Assembly (NCBI GenBank): GCA_012295275.1 | Contig: CM022670.1 | Span: 5,426,142 to 5,490,141, forward strand | Direction: 5' to 3' | Source of the DNA: Chrysomallon squamiferum | Taxonomy: Eukaryota; Mollusca; Gastropoda; Neomphalida; Peltospiridae | Length of the DNA stretch: 64,000 nt | Shown here: positions 27,001 to 40,400 of the stretch, one piece after another | Numbering within the stretch: position 1 is the stretch's first letter | Layout: each line of letters starts with the position of its first letter | Position numbers and translations under genes: made by a program | The notes under the pieces: generated by a model | What the model was told of the DNA's origin: nothing | The model's database searches: none | The model's input: only the letters and a program-made list of their open reading frames with translations

Positions 27001-30000
27001 TTAAGATATCCTTAAAAATATTATACATGAGAACAGCTCAGGACTAGATATCATTTAATAACATGACAGTTAATATCTCAGTGAAGTTCTGATGACTTAA
27101 TAATTAACTAACATGAACTGACAACACAGTAATATTGTGGCATACAAGTTATGATAATTCAAGTACATTTCCATAATCAAATAATTTTCCCTCATCAGGT
27201 ATTCAGATAATATATATGAATGCTTAATAATTTAATAACATTACCTCAAGAAGTTATGAATAATTAGATAATTAAATATTCTCTGATCCTATAGTCTTGT
27301 ATATGTTTAGGTATTTAAATAATATTACTAGATCTGAAAGGCTTATCTCTGCTTTGGTAATTAAATATTACCAGGTCTCAAGGATTTTTCTGTTTCAGGT
27401 TTGTCTTTCACACTAATTGCATTACCCCAAGAAGAACGATATATTACCTCAAGAATTTATCATTTACAGTGAAGTCTCACAGCATGTTAATAATTAAATA
27501 ATAACATAGAAAAATCTTATCACGCTTCTTGTGTTTCATACTCAAGTGTTTTAACAACTGCTTGTAATATTTCCTGACCTCAAAGGGTTATTTTTAGTAT
27601 CTGTCCCACTAATTATATAACATTACCATAATTATTTATCATTTACTCTGGTACAACAATTAAATAAGATTCCCCAAATTAACAAACAGTGGATACTGTT
27701 TCAGTGTATCTAAGTGTTAATCAGTGTTTTAACAATCAGATATCATGTAACCTTCAGGGACAATCATTTCATTTGTTTTAGTAATTAAATGATCTTACCT
27801 GGTCTCATGGCAACATGTGTAGCTGTGTTGAAGTGTGCTGGGAGGGGTTGATGAGCTGGAGGGGGCTGACAGTAAGGTGATACGAATGCCCCTGGCCCTG
27901 CCACTGGAGGAGAACTCGATACATATGCAGAAGCTACAAACAAAATCATTTAATAAAAAAAGGTCAATAATATATATACACATAAGAATACTGTGACCTA
28001 CCAGTGTGTGTTTGATCTTTATTAATTTAAAAAATCCTTAAGTGGGCTTTTACTTATAAAATAATACACTTTTCATGAACATTATACAATAATAATGATT
28101 TATGCTTTGTTAATTTATTTTAAATTGATGTACTAAGATTATATTTATGAAAAAAAGAGAAGAAAAATTATAAAAATAAATTAATGTATTCCTGTTGATA
28201 AAACTAACAGAATATTTTAGTTCTAAAGGTAAAGAAGAAAAGAAGAAAATAAAAGATAATGAAAAGAAGTTTAAAAACAGAATGAAAGTCAGAGATAATT
28301 TGAAGAGGAAACTACTAAAACTGGAAAAACTTTTTAAATTATAATACTCTTTGGATTTTTTATGGTGGATCAAATAGGCCATTTTCAAAATTAAAAAAAT
28401 AAATAAAATTATAGCTAATTCTCAATACTATTATTCCATTGTACACTTTATATTAATATTCAGTCTTTTAACCAAATCTATTTCAGTTTATTCATTTTAT
28501 AAAAAAAAAAAAAATTTTAATTCTTCTTTCCCTTATTATTTTTAAAATATATTTATTTTTACTGAATTCAATTATTCATTAATTTGTTTATTTTCAGCAT
28601 CATTATTTATCCTGCTTTCTTCCAGATAACATTATTTGTTCTATCTACAACACTTTACTATCAGACAGAGAGAGAGTCAGAGAGAGAAGGTTTCATGCAA
28701 AGGATGATTAAGATTTAAAGAGAAAAGAAAAAAGTTCCAAGGATAGAATGATGTGTTGAGACTCTCACAATATGAACCGGGTAGCCTCATTTTCAGATCC
28801 TCTGAGTTACTGTCGATGTCAGAAACACCACTGTCTGCAGGACTCGGTGGCAACGATGCTGAATTAAAAGAAAACAGAGACAATTTATGTAATTTTAAAA
28901 AGTATGTATATGATAGGGTTGTCTCTTGTGTACAAGCTTTTGTTGCAGATGGCTTTAGAGAAAGTAAGAAAGAAAGGTTTTATATATATATATAAACCTT
29001 CAACAAATCACCAGTTATAGGTGAAGAGGAGCAATTAAGTAATATTAAATAGTACTGAAACCTATCCATCAAAAAAGACTGTGAACATAATTGACTTATC
29101 AAAGTAAATTCTACATGTGTCAGATGAATGACAGCTAACACCACAACCATCTTCTTGGCCTTGTTATCAATACTTTAATTAAGTAAAAGTTGTTCATGTC
29201 ATCAAACAGAAGATCTCATTAAACGCTAACTTTTCGAAGGAAAGAGTCATCTGAAAATAATGACTACAGTAGTAGATGTACTTATTTTAAGAGATGGTGG
29301 TGGTGATGGTTAAGTTATTATTATTTGTTTTTAAAAAAAAAACTTTGGCAGTTGGGATAATAAAAATATTTCAGGAACCCTTCAAGTTATTTCTTTATTT
29401 TATGAATGGCATGTATGGAACTTAAGAAAAAAAAAATAAAACAAAGTGCATTAATGATTAGGTTATTTCTAGTGTGCCTGCAGGCATCAACTGTCAGTTT
29501 TAAAAGTCATGCAGAACTGAAAACACGTGATGTGTATTCCAGGCAGCATGATGTGCAATATGAAAAATCCAAAAAGATTAGCACAGGAAAGTTTTGCCAA
29601 AGGTGAAAACCAAACATCCTGCAATGTCTAGTGACCAAAGCTGTTCTTTTTCTATACCTCTGTGAAGAGCTATTTCTGTCATCCGTGTGCAAACAAACAA
29701 ATGCACTAAAAAACCCTAGCGGAAGTACACACAGGTCATAATAATCACATCACATTAAAAGTCACCTGCGTGGGCCAAATGTTTGCACTGGCAGATCTGC
29801 TCAAGACCAAAAAGAGTGGCAAACAAGGGCAGGTTTACACAACTCATTACATGATCAAAATAACCACAAGTAAGCAAATACAGCGAGTGAGACTGTCCTC
29901 TTGCTGCATTCATCTTGCAATTCGAAACAGTCAGGTGGTAACAACAACTGCCCAGTTTCTTTTTTTGTCACTGCGTATTTGTTATCCTATTTAACAATGT

Positions 30001-33000
30001 TCTCATGAAATTAAATACCTTTTGAATGTAAAGGGATTTCAAGCTGGGTATTTTATTTGTTTGTTTTTGTTGCTGTTGTTTTTTAAAATACAGCATCTCT
30101 GAGGATACCAAAAATATTAACATTTTAAAAACTTTTACTGATTTCCAAAATGACAACACTTTTACGAATAAAACTGAACATTTCTATTTTATATAGATCT
30201 ACTTTATTATGAAGTAATACCAAATATAAATACAAAAGTAAAATTGTTTACCATTACTCAACTGTAACATTTCTATTTTACAAAAATATTATTATTATAT
30301 ATATTAAAATTAAATATTAAATATGGAAAAAACTGAATCAAAGATAACACAGAAATTAATAATTCAATCTTTACTATATTTCAATAGTATTATCAATATT
30401 TTGGTCCAGACTATTAATCATTTGAAAACCCAGCTACCACTCAATTATTATCACTTTGTAAAGCATTTGTCTATGAGATTGCTGCCTGTCATATGTCAAT
30501 CATGGGCTGTGTCCTAGGTAATATCCCAATGGGGACCTGATCCTTAGACCCTCCATGCTTTGGGGGACAGCTGTAAACACTAACCTGTGGCCAGGTCTTA
30601 CTAATAAAAGGAAGGCAAGACATAACTAGAGTAATTTATGCAACTGAGTCAAGTGTTCTGACATTGGGCTCAGCAGAAAGTTATCAACTCATTTAATGTC
30701 ATATTGTGACAGATGCGTAACCAACTCACTGTTGTGATGTGAAAAGGGTTCCTGTAAAATTCCCTGAAGGAATGTTTTACTTTCTCCACTTGTGCCGGGA
30801 GAATCCATGCTGAGCAATGCCTCTGCTGCCACCTGTCGGCCATGTTTCTGCTGCTGTTCACAGGCATCCACTGAAATAAATAAACAGTTAAAATAATAAA
30901 ACTGATAATATATCCAAAACAATTTTGAAATCTTGCTACAAGTCTTGTGGGGAAAAAAAAAGAAAAAGAAATAACAATACAAAATTAATAATAATATAAA
31001 TAAATGTATTAATTAAGGTATCTTTGATTTGCAGATGTTACAATAACCTAACATAACAAATTTTTATCAATGGAAAAGAAAACAGCTGTTACCATCACAT
31101 GCCAATAAGTTAACAGCAAGGGATCTTTTATCTCTCAGAGCATCTTCATTCATACAACTATAATTTGATACCATTCATGAAAATTTTCTATTTACTGTAT
31201 TTTATTTATTTATTTATTTAATTACATGGGCTATTTCTGTCTTCAGTGCTTTGACTGTAAGTAAAACTCTCCACATCTGATGCAGTTTCATGCAACTTTC
31301 TTATAAACTGATTCTACAATAGCTGTATTTTGTGATGCAAGTAGCATATATCTTTAATAAAATACTTTCAGTGCAGATACATAATATATACTTTGTGTAA
31401 GATATTTTACTATTTGTCAAAATGTTTATATTATCTAGCAGTGCCAGTATAGATTAAAAAAAACAACAAAAAAAACATCATGACGAAACAAACATGCACT
31501 GAAATGAAATTTGTTATCTATGGTTTCTCAGATAATATTTTAACAAAAGAAGTAAATAAAAAAAACACAGAAAGAAATTAAAAAGATTTCAGACAGAACA
31601 TTTCAAAAGAATCTTCGAGAAACCTCCACAAAAAAACCCTTCATTATAAATAAATGAATCTATCAGTTCTATAGTCAACAAGGGAGAAAAACAACTTCAA
31701 ATATATCTATTTTTGTCAAACAGTTTAATAAACATCAGTATGAAGAAACAGGTAAGACAGGTCATTGATATAAAGTGGACCACAGATAAAATTCAATACA
31801 GTATCTAACTACTGACAATCACATGTCCACTTTAATCTGGCCTCTATCACTGGCAAATCTCCAAAATCACAAGTCGGAGCATGTTTAAGAAATTACATTT
31901 CCACCAGCTAGGCCTTTTTTTTTTTTCCTTCTTGGTCTTGATGTTGCATGTATTTTGATAAGCGGTATAAATGATCACCACCTATCCACTGTCTATTTAG
32001 GACACAAAGTAAACAGCACATGATAGATAGCATTTGGTATCACAGGACAACTGCTTCATAAAATACCTAATGGAAAATTTTGAAAATAAAAAACAATTTT
32101 AAATAATAAATCAGGTTTGCAAATTTGAGACATTTGTGTATTTTTTATACCATAAAAGACCAAATATCAATGCTTTCATTAAAAAGATGTCACACCCATT
32201 TCAGTAAATTCTCTGAAGCATAGCCTCTTTAGAGTCATTTTATATTTTTGTATGGGAATAGATTTGTATATTTTCTGTATTTTCACCAAGTACATTGTAC
32301 ATAAGCTGCTTTTAAATACACAAAGATTATACTTCTAACCTCCCCCCACCTGCACCAAGCACAGTTTTCCCAACAAGCAACTTTTGTCAGGCTATGGAGG
32401 GAGAGCGGGTCCAGATAAGAAGGGTCAACCCAGACTATGGGAAGTGGTAGAAGCTTTCTCATTTCCTCTTCCATATGTGACCTCAATATATAAGCTTGCA
32501 CAATAAAGTGTGGACAATTAACTTTACAACATCATCCAGTTCTTGTATGTGTCGTTTTCTGTAAAAATGTCTTTCTATATTTCATTTAATTTAACTTATT
32601 TTTCTATTTTATTATTATTATTTTTTAATGTAATTATTTATATTTTTACTATATTATTATTCTTATTATATTAATTGTTAATTTTTTTTTAATATGATTA
32701 ATTAATTAATTAATTAATTTATTTATTTATATCAGTAATAACTTAATATTAAAGTTTGTGATGTCTTTGTACAAATATTCACACAAATGTTCCCAGAGTA
32801 CCAAAGAATATATCTTTGAAAATAGAAGCTATGGCTTGGTACACAATTAACCACAACTATTGATTTCTGTTGCTCTAAATATCCCTCACTTCTCAGTCAT
32901 TTTCTCTAACAGAGAAATCTATATCTGACTACAGAAAATTATATTTCTTGTAGGAATAAGATATAGGGGAGAAAAAAAAAAGTAAAGAAATCAGACAAAT

Positions 33001-36000
33001 TTAATCAGTTCAGAACAATACCTAAGAATCAAAAAGCTCATGTTACAAACTTTCATTTCAAATTCTGATTATTTATTTTGTGGACAGTTTCTTTTTTTAA
33101 AAAGGAAGCCTTTCATGTTCAGTTATTTTGTATACATTCATATATTTAAATGCAATCTTTTTTTTTTTTAAATATCGTCTTTCACAGGAAAATGACTGGC
33201 ATAAAACTCAATATATGTTTACAGTTTTTGTGGGGATTTTTAAAAAAAGAAAAAGAAAAAAGATTATACAAAAACAGCTACTTTAATCATTCTGAAATCA
33301 ACCAGCTAAGCAAAACTATCAAAACATTAAACATTTTACTTTACTATTCAAAACAAAAGATTTAAACAAGAATATTTAAAAACACATATATAAAATAAAT
33401 ATATAAAAACAAATTTCAATTTTCAAAAGATAAAATAATAATAACAATAACAACAACAGACAAACAAGACAGAAAAAAGATATATATATATAAAATTGAA
33501 TATTCTCAAATTTCTACAAAAAAAAAAAAAAAAAATGAAACCAAATTCTAAAAAAAAAAAAAAAAAAAAAAACGTTTTCCAAACAAAAATGTAAACTAAA
33601 AAAAGAAAAAAAAAAGTTTTATGTGTTCAGACTTGCTCAGGCTGCCACGTAAACTTTCTCAAATGTCGGGGAGACTGGAAACAGCAAGTCACTTATCTTA
33701 TGTGTCCTTGTTGAAACCTGTTCTACCATTAACTTTCATATCTACTCCACACAGGCCATAAATGATAACACAAATTATGTTCCATAACAACTGATAAATG
33801 TTAAAGTTACCAGCACTTTCAGTCAATGGGGCGGCTGGCTGATCCATTTCTCAAAAAATACATTTTCTTAATTATTAATAATTAATTAGTAGCCGATCTT
33901 TAATTTGAATGACTAAATCATTAAATGAAAATGCATTTGTTTTGTTTACAGTTTTACAATGCAGTCTGATCATTTTCATTTAAACTGTATTATTTTTATT
34001 TATTTATTTTTTTTATTATTAATGTTTGAAGAAAACAAGTAAGAAAATGAAATCATTGAATTAAATAAAATTATTGAACAGATTTTTTAGTGTAGAAAAA
34101 CAATTTAAAAAGGTTAAAAAAAATGTTTTCTCCATATACCAATTTCATTCAAAGTGAGGAAAATGGTTTGTTACCAGAAATTTAAGTACTTGACAAACTT
34201 TATCGAAATGAAAAAATGTATAAGAACCAAAACAAAAAATAAAGAAAATAAATAAATAAATAAAACAACAAAAGATGGTCTGATTATTGAATATTTATAA
34301 AATATTTTATTTTAATAAATTCTTTTTCTTTAGGGAGAGAAATTTTCAAACTGTTTCAAAACATGCTTCAAAAGTTCCAAAATACACAAAATTGCAGCAA
34401 AGGTCTCCAGCAAGCCAGTAAGTGCACTGTCACATAACAAGTGACAAAACGGGAACCGTACCCAGTAACCCGCACTTGCTGTTTTAACATCTTTGCTTAC
34501 ACGTGAGCAACAAACGGAAGATGTAAAGTTGACCAAATCCACCACCGTCGAATATCTTTCTCTTTCCCAATGTTTGGCTGCTTGATGCCCGATACTCAGC
34601 TCGCAATGGGGAAGTATTCTTGTGTAAATGTTTGATCAAAGGCACATTGCAAGACACAAGACCAGTTGTTTGTTTTTTATTTCTTTTTTTTTTAAATTGT
34701 TTTCTTCCATGCCAAATTCCTCAACAGGCAACAGTAACAGAACAAGAGGAAAAAACAAAACATGTAAGAACAAACAAAGAAGTGCTATTAATAAAATTGC
34801 ATGTGGCACATGACGTTATTGTTTCTACAAAGATATCAGTTTAGATTACAAAAATGGCACTGAATGTTTACTTTACTGTTGCAATACATCATCTGATGAA
34901 GCTGAATAAAAATTTGTGACATGCAGAGATAAATTAATTTCATTATTTTTGTTTTGTAAACCATCTTTGCAGCATGTCTTGCATTAAGCTAATTAAACCA
35001 GTATTACACATTTCTTACATTTGCCAACAGAAAAATGTACATGTATACTACTAATATATCTTACACTGAAGAATTTCTTTTATTTTTTTATTCTTCTCTA
35101 GTTATATTACATATTTACATTGTTAGCTACTCTTCTTATTTTAATATTTCAGTTAATCTTTTCTGTGCACACATTTTATATTCAACGTGGGGTGGAACAA
35201 CATAGGCCTATTATTATTATTTACAACAGTGTATTAATAGACACAACATAAGAGGCGGAAGCTCTTACAAAATAAAGATAGAAAAATTACTTTTTGTCTC
35301 CAGGCAGAAATGCCTGGCTGCCATCACTATCAAGAAAACGCCCTCGGTCAGTGTCTTATCTACTTCTCAGATGTGTCACCCATTTCCTGGTGCATGACAC
35401 AATATGTCAACAATTGCTTTCCTCACCAGTGGCAGGTCAATTAAAAACAGTGCGAGACAGGGAGGTAATTTAGTATTCTATTCCCACTTCTGGGTGCCCA
35501 CAATTTGACATTTACTACCAATTTGGACTATTTGCCATTTCCGTCTCACTATTAACAGTGCTGGTATACATACTTATGTGAATGTGTGTGTGTGTTTGGG
35601 TGTAACTATTAACATACAACACGCATAATACATAAACTAAAAGACATGTATGTATAAACACCATATAAATTAAACACAAGCAATTTTCTAGATTTGAAAA
35701 TTAAATTTAACTATGCACTGTAAAGAGTCAAAACACGTTATGGCCAATCCAGTACCAAAACTTAAATTTATATGTTTCTGTTGGATATAATTATTAACAT
35801 TTCACTAACAAATAAAATCTGAATATATAACTTCACAGACTTTATTTTTTATATTAGTCTTACATTATGACTAAGTATATATATATACATGCATTGGCTA
35901 TGCATGTCTGAGGGACAATATCCTCTCACAGTACTTTGTTCTCAGAACAAAAAAACAATAAATTACGTACTACAGAATAGCAAACTGTGTGTAATCATAT

Positions 36001-36242
36001 ATTGTAAAAGAGGACAAAAGAAGATTAAGAGAGGTAAAAGTTCACTGGGTGTCTTTCTAACTCGTATCAATTGACATAACATCAAAACAGAAACTATATC
36101 ATTATATGAACATACTATAATATTAAAGCTATATCAAATTCAGAATGATACACAGTATTGACTTTATCAAGATAAATATATTTCTGATTAGAACTTGAAG
36201 TCAGATACAGGTAAATAAAATTAATATATATTGTGAATTTAG

Positions 36243-36280
<38 letters not shown>

Positions 36281-37439
36281 CAAATGAAATGACAATGTAT
36301 TTTCTGTCTCTGTGTGCAAGCAATTATTTCTATCATGTTGTCTGTACACATGTATGTGTGTATGTTTGTGTGTATTGTATATGTAACAAAAAATAATCAG
36401 CATTACAAAGACGAAAAATAAAATAAAATATAGAAAACAAAAAAATCCCACTTATTAAAATGTTGGTTCTAATTAGCTGTTACAACACCACCAGATAATA
36501 TTTCTCCTCACTATAAAAGACTGTAGTGAGCATGATAACCAAGTATCCAAAGGCCACATACGGTATCAGGCCATGTATGCTGAACCAGAATTAATTATTT
36601 TATTAATGAATGACATTTGAGAACTAATATTAATGAGCTTACTTAACTGTCTGATATAAGATTTGTACGAAAAAAAGTAAAAATTCAGTTTAACAAATCG
36701 GTGGCATGAATGTGCATGCAGAACAGGCCATTACATGTAAGAAGCTGATCAAAATGTAATAATTAAATGTGGTAAAAACAACAAAATAGATAAACCTATT
36801 TTATGTTTATATATAAAATAAAATAAAATAAACAACAAGCAAATCTTTTTTGTGTGTAATATAATAAAAAACAGAAATGTTAGATGAAATAAGAAAATAA
36901 ATAAATAAATAAAAGGAAAAGAAGGAAAAAGTATTTATTTCTGAAATACCACAGCACAACAACAAAACAAACAAGAAAAGAAAAAAAGAAGAAAATGTGC
37001 TTGGAGTAAATGCTGAATGGATCAGTTTGCCAAACAAATTATCAACAGTGTTAACCAGTGTTGGCAGCTTTTCCAATATTGACATAAACGCATTGCCACA
37101 GCACCAAGCAAGCCACAGAACACCTCTATGCAGACAAACCATTTCACTAAGAGAATAGTCTGCATGTCTGAGCCACAACTGTGGCAAAATGTCACTGTAT
37201 TACCAAATAACTTGATTTTAATATAGAAACAATATTGACTGAGAAAAAAAAATTAAAACAAAAATTAAAAAATTAAAATCACTCATTTATATACATATAT
37301 AAAAAGGCTGAAGAAAAAGAAAATGATAAAACTAAAATGGTATTATTGCTTATTGATTTTTACCATTTACCTTAAAAATTATTATAAAGAAGTAGTTAAT
37401 TAAAAATATTTTTACTGTTTAGCTTCTAAAGTTTGTTTG

Positions 37440-37473
<34 letters not shown>

Positions 37474-40400
37474 TTTTTTGTTTTTAAATAAATGTTTTAA
37501 AAATCTCTGTTTAACAGAAATAAGATAATGAAATTGAGCTATATAATATACTACACCAACATCAGCAATACTGATGATGTGGCCAAGGTGAAAGAGAATA
37601 TTCAACAGCTGTAGGCTAAACCTCTCACAAAATTTCCTCCATTTAGAGAAGCCAGGAAATTAGCTTTGTCAGTCAAATAAATTTTATAATAGTAGTAGCC
37701 ACTTAAATAATAACTGTAGGTATAATAATGAATAATAATGCTGATAATAAAGTTTTAATAAAAGGAACAATGGTCATAAATTAACAGTAGAAATCTATAT
37801 GTACTATAAATATGAACACACACAGAACTAACATACAACATTGTCTCTTACTCCGTTATTCTTTTTTCTCTTACACACTTTCTCATACATTCTTTCTCTG
37901 TATATCACATTGAAATAACCTTTCTCTCTAATTCCCATAAAAACAGAACACAGTCATATTACCATAACCACAAGATGCACACAAACAAACACAACAGATA
38001 TAAATGAAAATAAATATTCCTTATCTGTTATTGTCAAACGGCCTGGCATTTCACTCCACCTTTCTGTACTAAACCACACAATACAAAACCTTTAGCTGAA
38101 GAACAGATTTATTCATTCAGTCATTATTCCTTTCAATAAACAAAAAAAGTACATTCCAAGGAGAGAACTCATTTTGATTTAGCAGGAAATGTTTTTATTT
38201 ATTTATATTAAGTTACCCTTTTTCCAAACAACCCACCAACAAACCCACCACTATACCACCACTTGCTGAATCATGTACATTCGGAGGAAGCCATAAACTG
38301 CGCCTTGAAAACTATATGATAAAATGTCAGGTCACAAAGCAAAGAGTGACCAGAAAGAGGAAAGAAATTGATAGCTGGCAAGCAGATGGCTGACACACTT
38401 GTTATAGGAGAAGACCATAACCCTCAGTGGAACAAGCAAGGCCAGCATGTTCAACAGGTGCCTGTATGCACAGAAAATTTAATTTGCTATCAACATTTTA
38501 AAGAAAGAAAGGAAGAAGGAAATAAAGAATGAGAAAAATAAAATATCTGGGTGCCACTCAAAGCCAAATATTGCCTTTAGAAAAAGAAAAAAACCTACTG
38601 TTTATGGGATAGTTTAAATTAATAAATGCTTCTAAACATTAAAACATTTCATTACATCAATTAAGTTAATAAATAAATAAATAAATAATTAAATCCTTCA
38701 GTGGCTCAGTCCATGCCAGTATACTCAACAGATGATTTTATCAAAGTTTATTTTTAACTCTATGAATAAAACCACCAATAGACCTGATCAGCCAGAAAAG
38801 CAAACCATGGCAAGCACCCTTAAGCACTTAAAACCGGTTTTTGATCACTAGAACATTTTTAGAAAACAATAACAATATTACACAACATGAACAATGAAAA
38901 CTGTATAACAAAACTGGTAATAAAGAAAAGAAAAGTAAAAAAAAAAAAAAAGAAAAAAAAGCAAGAAATAAATAAAAAAGAAAAAGAAAATAACCTCACA
39001 CTAACAAATTTAACAGGTGTGCTAGGTGACACCTATGTATCGCTGTATATTCTGGAACTCATATTGTACTACAATCCACTTACTTTTATCTAATTCTATA
39101 TAGCATATAGGTACAGTTATAATGTAAACTGTTTTAACTCATTCTTCTAATAAATAATACATAATAAATTGATAATGATTTACACATAAATAACTAAGTA
39201 TCCATTTCTTTTCTTTTTATTTTCCTGGTGTATTTTATTTCTGTTGTTTAAATTGTTTTCAGCATAAATTGACGAATTTAGTCTGGAGATAATGAATTGA
39301 GTTTGCAATACTTTTTATCATTAATGATATAGATAAGGCAGACCTTCCTTGGCTGCATAAACAGTTTCTGTACCAAAAGAAAACTATTAGTAACAGTATT
39401 ACTTCATTACAAAATATAAAAACGGGGAAAACCGTTTCCGTATGACGCAGATTATGACTTTACAAAATAAAAAAATAGGTGTGTAACAACTGAAGGTTAA
39501 ATAAACAAAATAAAATATGTAAGGCAAATGTTTGAAATGACTATATTTCAAAATCCCTTATTAGTTTTAAAAGTTTGAAATAACTAAAATGAAAACTACT
39601 GTATGTTTAAAATGATAAATATAATGAAAACCACTCAATTTTCAGGAGGATTAAATAATGAAACCTATTAATGTTTGGAATGACTAACTTTTTTCATAGA
39701 CATGTCACATTCAATGATTTTAATTTGAAGATTTCAAAACCTTGTGTTGTTTTAATGTTATCCAAATTGACAATGCATTTCACATTTAACATGCACAGAA
39801 CCAGCTGTAGTAGTAATAATAAATATGGAGTTAAGAGTCTACTTCAAAAATGTTTGTCATTTATTTTAATAATTTAGTTTTTAAAACATTTCTTCTTTTT
39901 TTTTTGCATCTGGTATATAAAAATAAAATTTTTAATTTAAAAAAATTAAAATAATTTTTAAAAACAAAAAAGAGAAAATACATAGTATTTAGTTATAAAA
40001 AGAAAATTAGCATACATAACACTGAATTATCTTTAAAATCTATTAAACATATTCCATAATTTTTTTTTGAAAGCTGAGTAGATTTTAGCAGCATTACAAA
40101 CACTTTTTATTAGTAAAATAAATATTTTAAAACAAACATATAAAACAGGTAAATTATTTATAGAGAAAATAAAATTTTGTCGAAAAATTGTTTATACATA
40201 AAAGTAACTCCTAAAAAGTCTGTATGAAACAAAACTACTTACAGTAACGTTTAAGAAGATGTTTCTTGTATGTACCACCACCTAAAAACCGTGGTTGATC
40301 CTGATCACTAGTGACACTACCCTGACTTGAGTACTCATCTGAGGAATCATGGCGAGTTTTACGCATGGATAAGTCTAGTACAGGGTCAGAATCAGCACCC

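Noticed and set aside
36807-37187. Minus-strand frame of 126 codons inside an E74 intron
   Set aside because: The C-terminal half is low-complexity Phe/Leu/Tyr from AT-rich DNA, no splice site joins it in phase to E74 exons, and no domain is visible.
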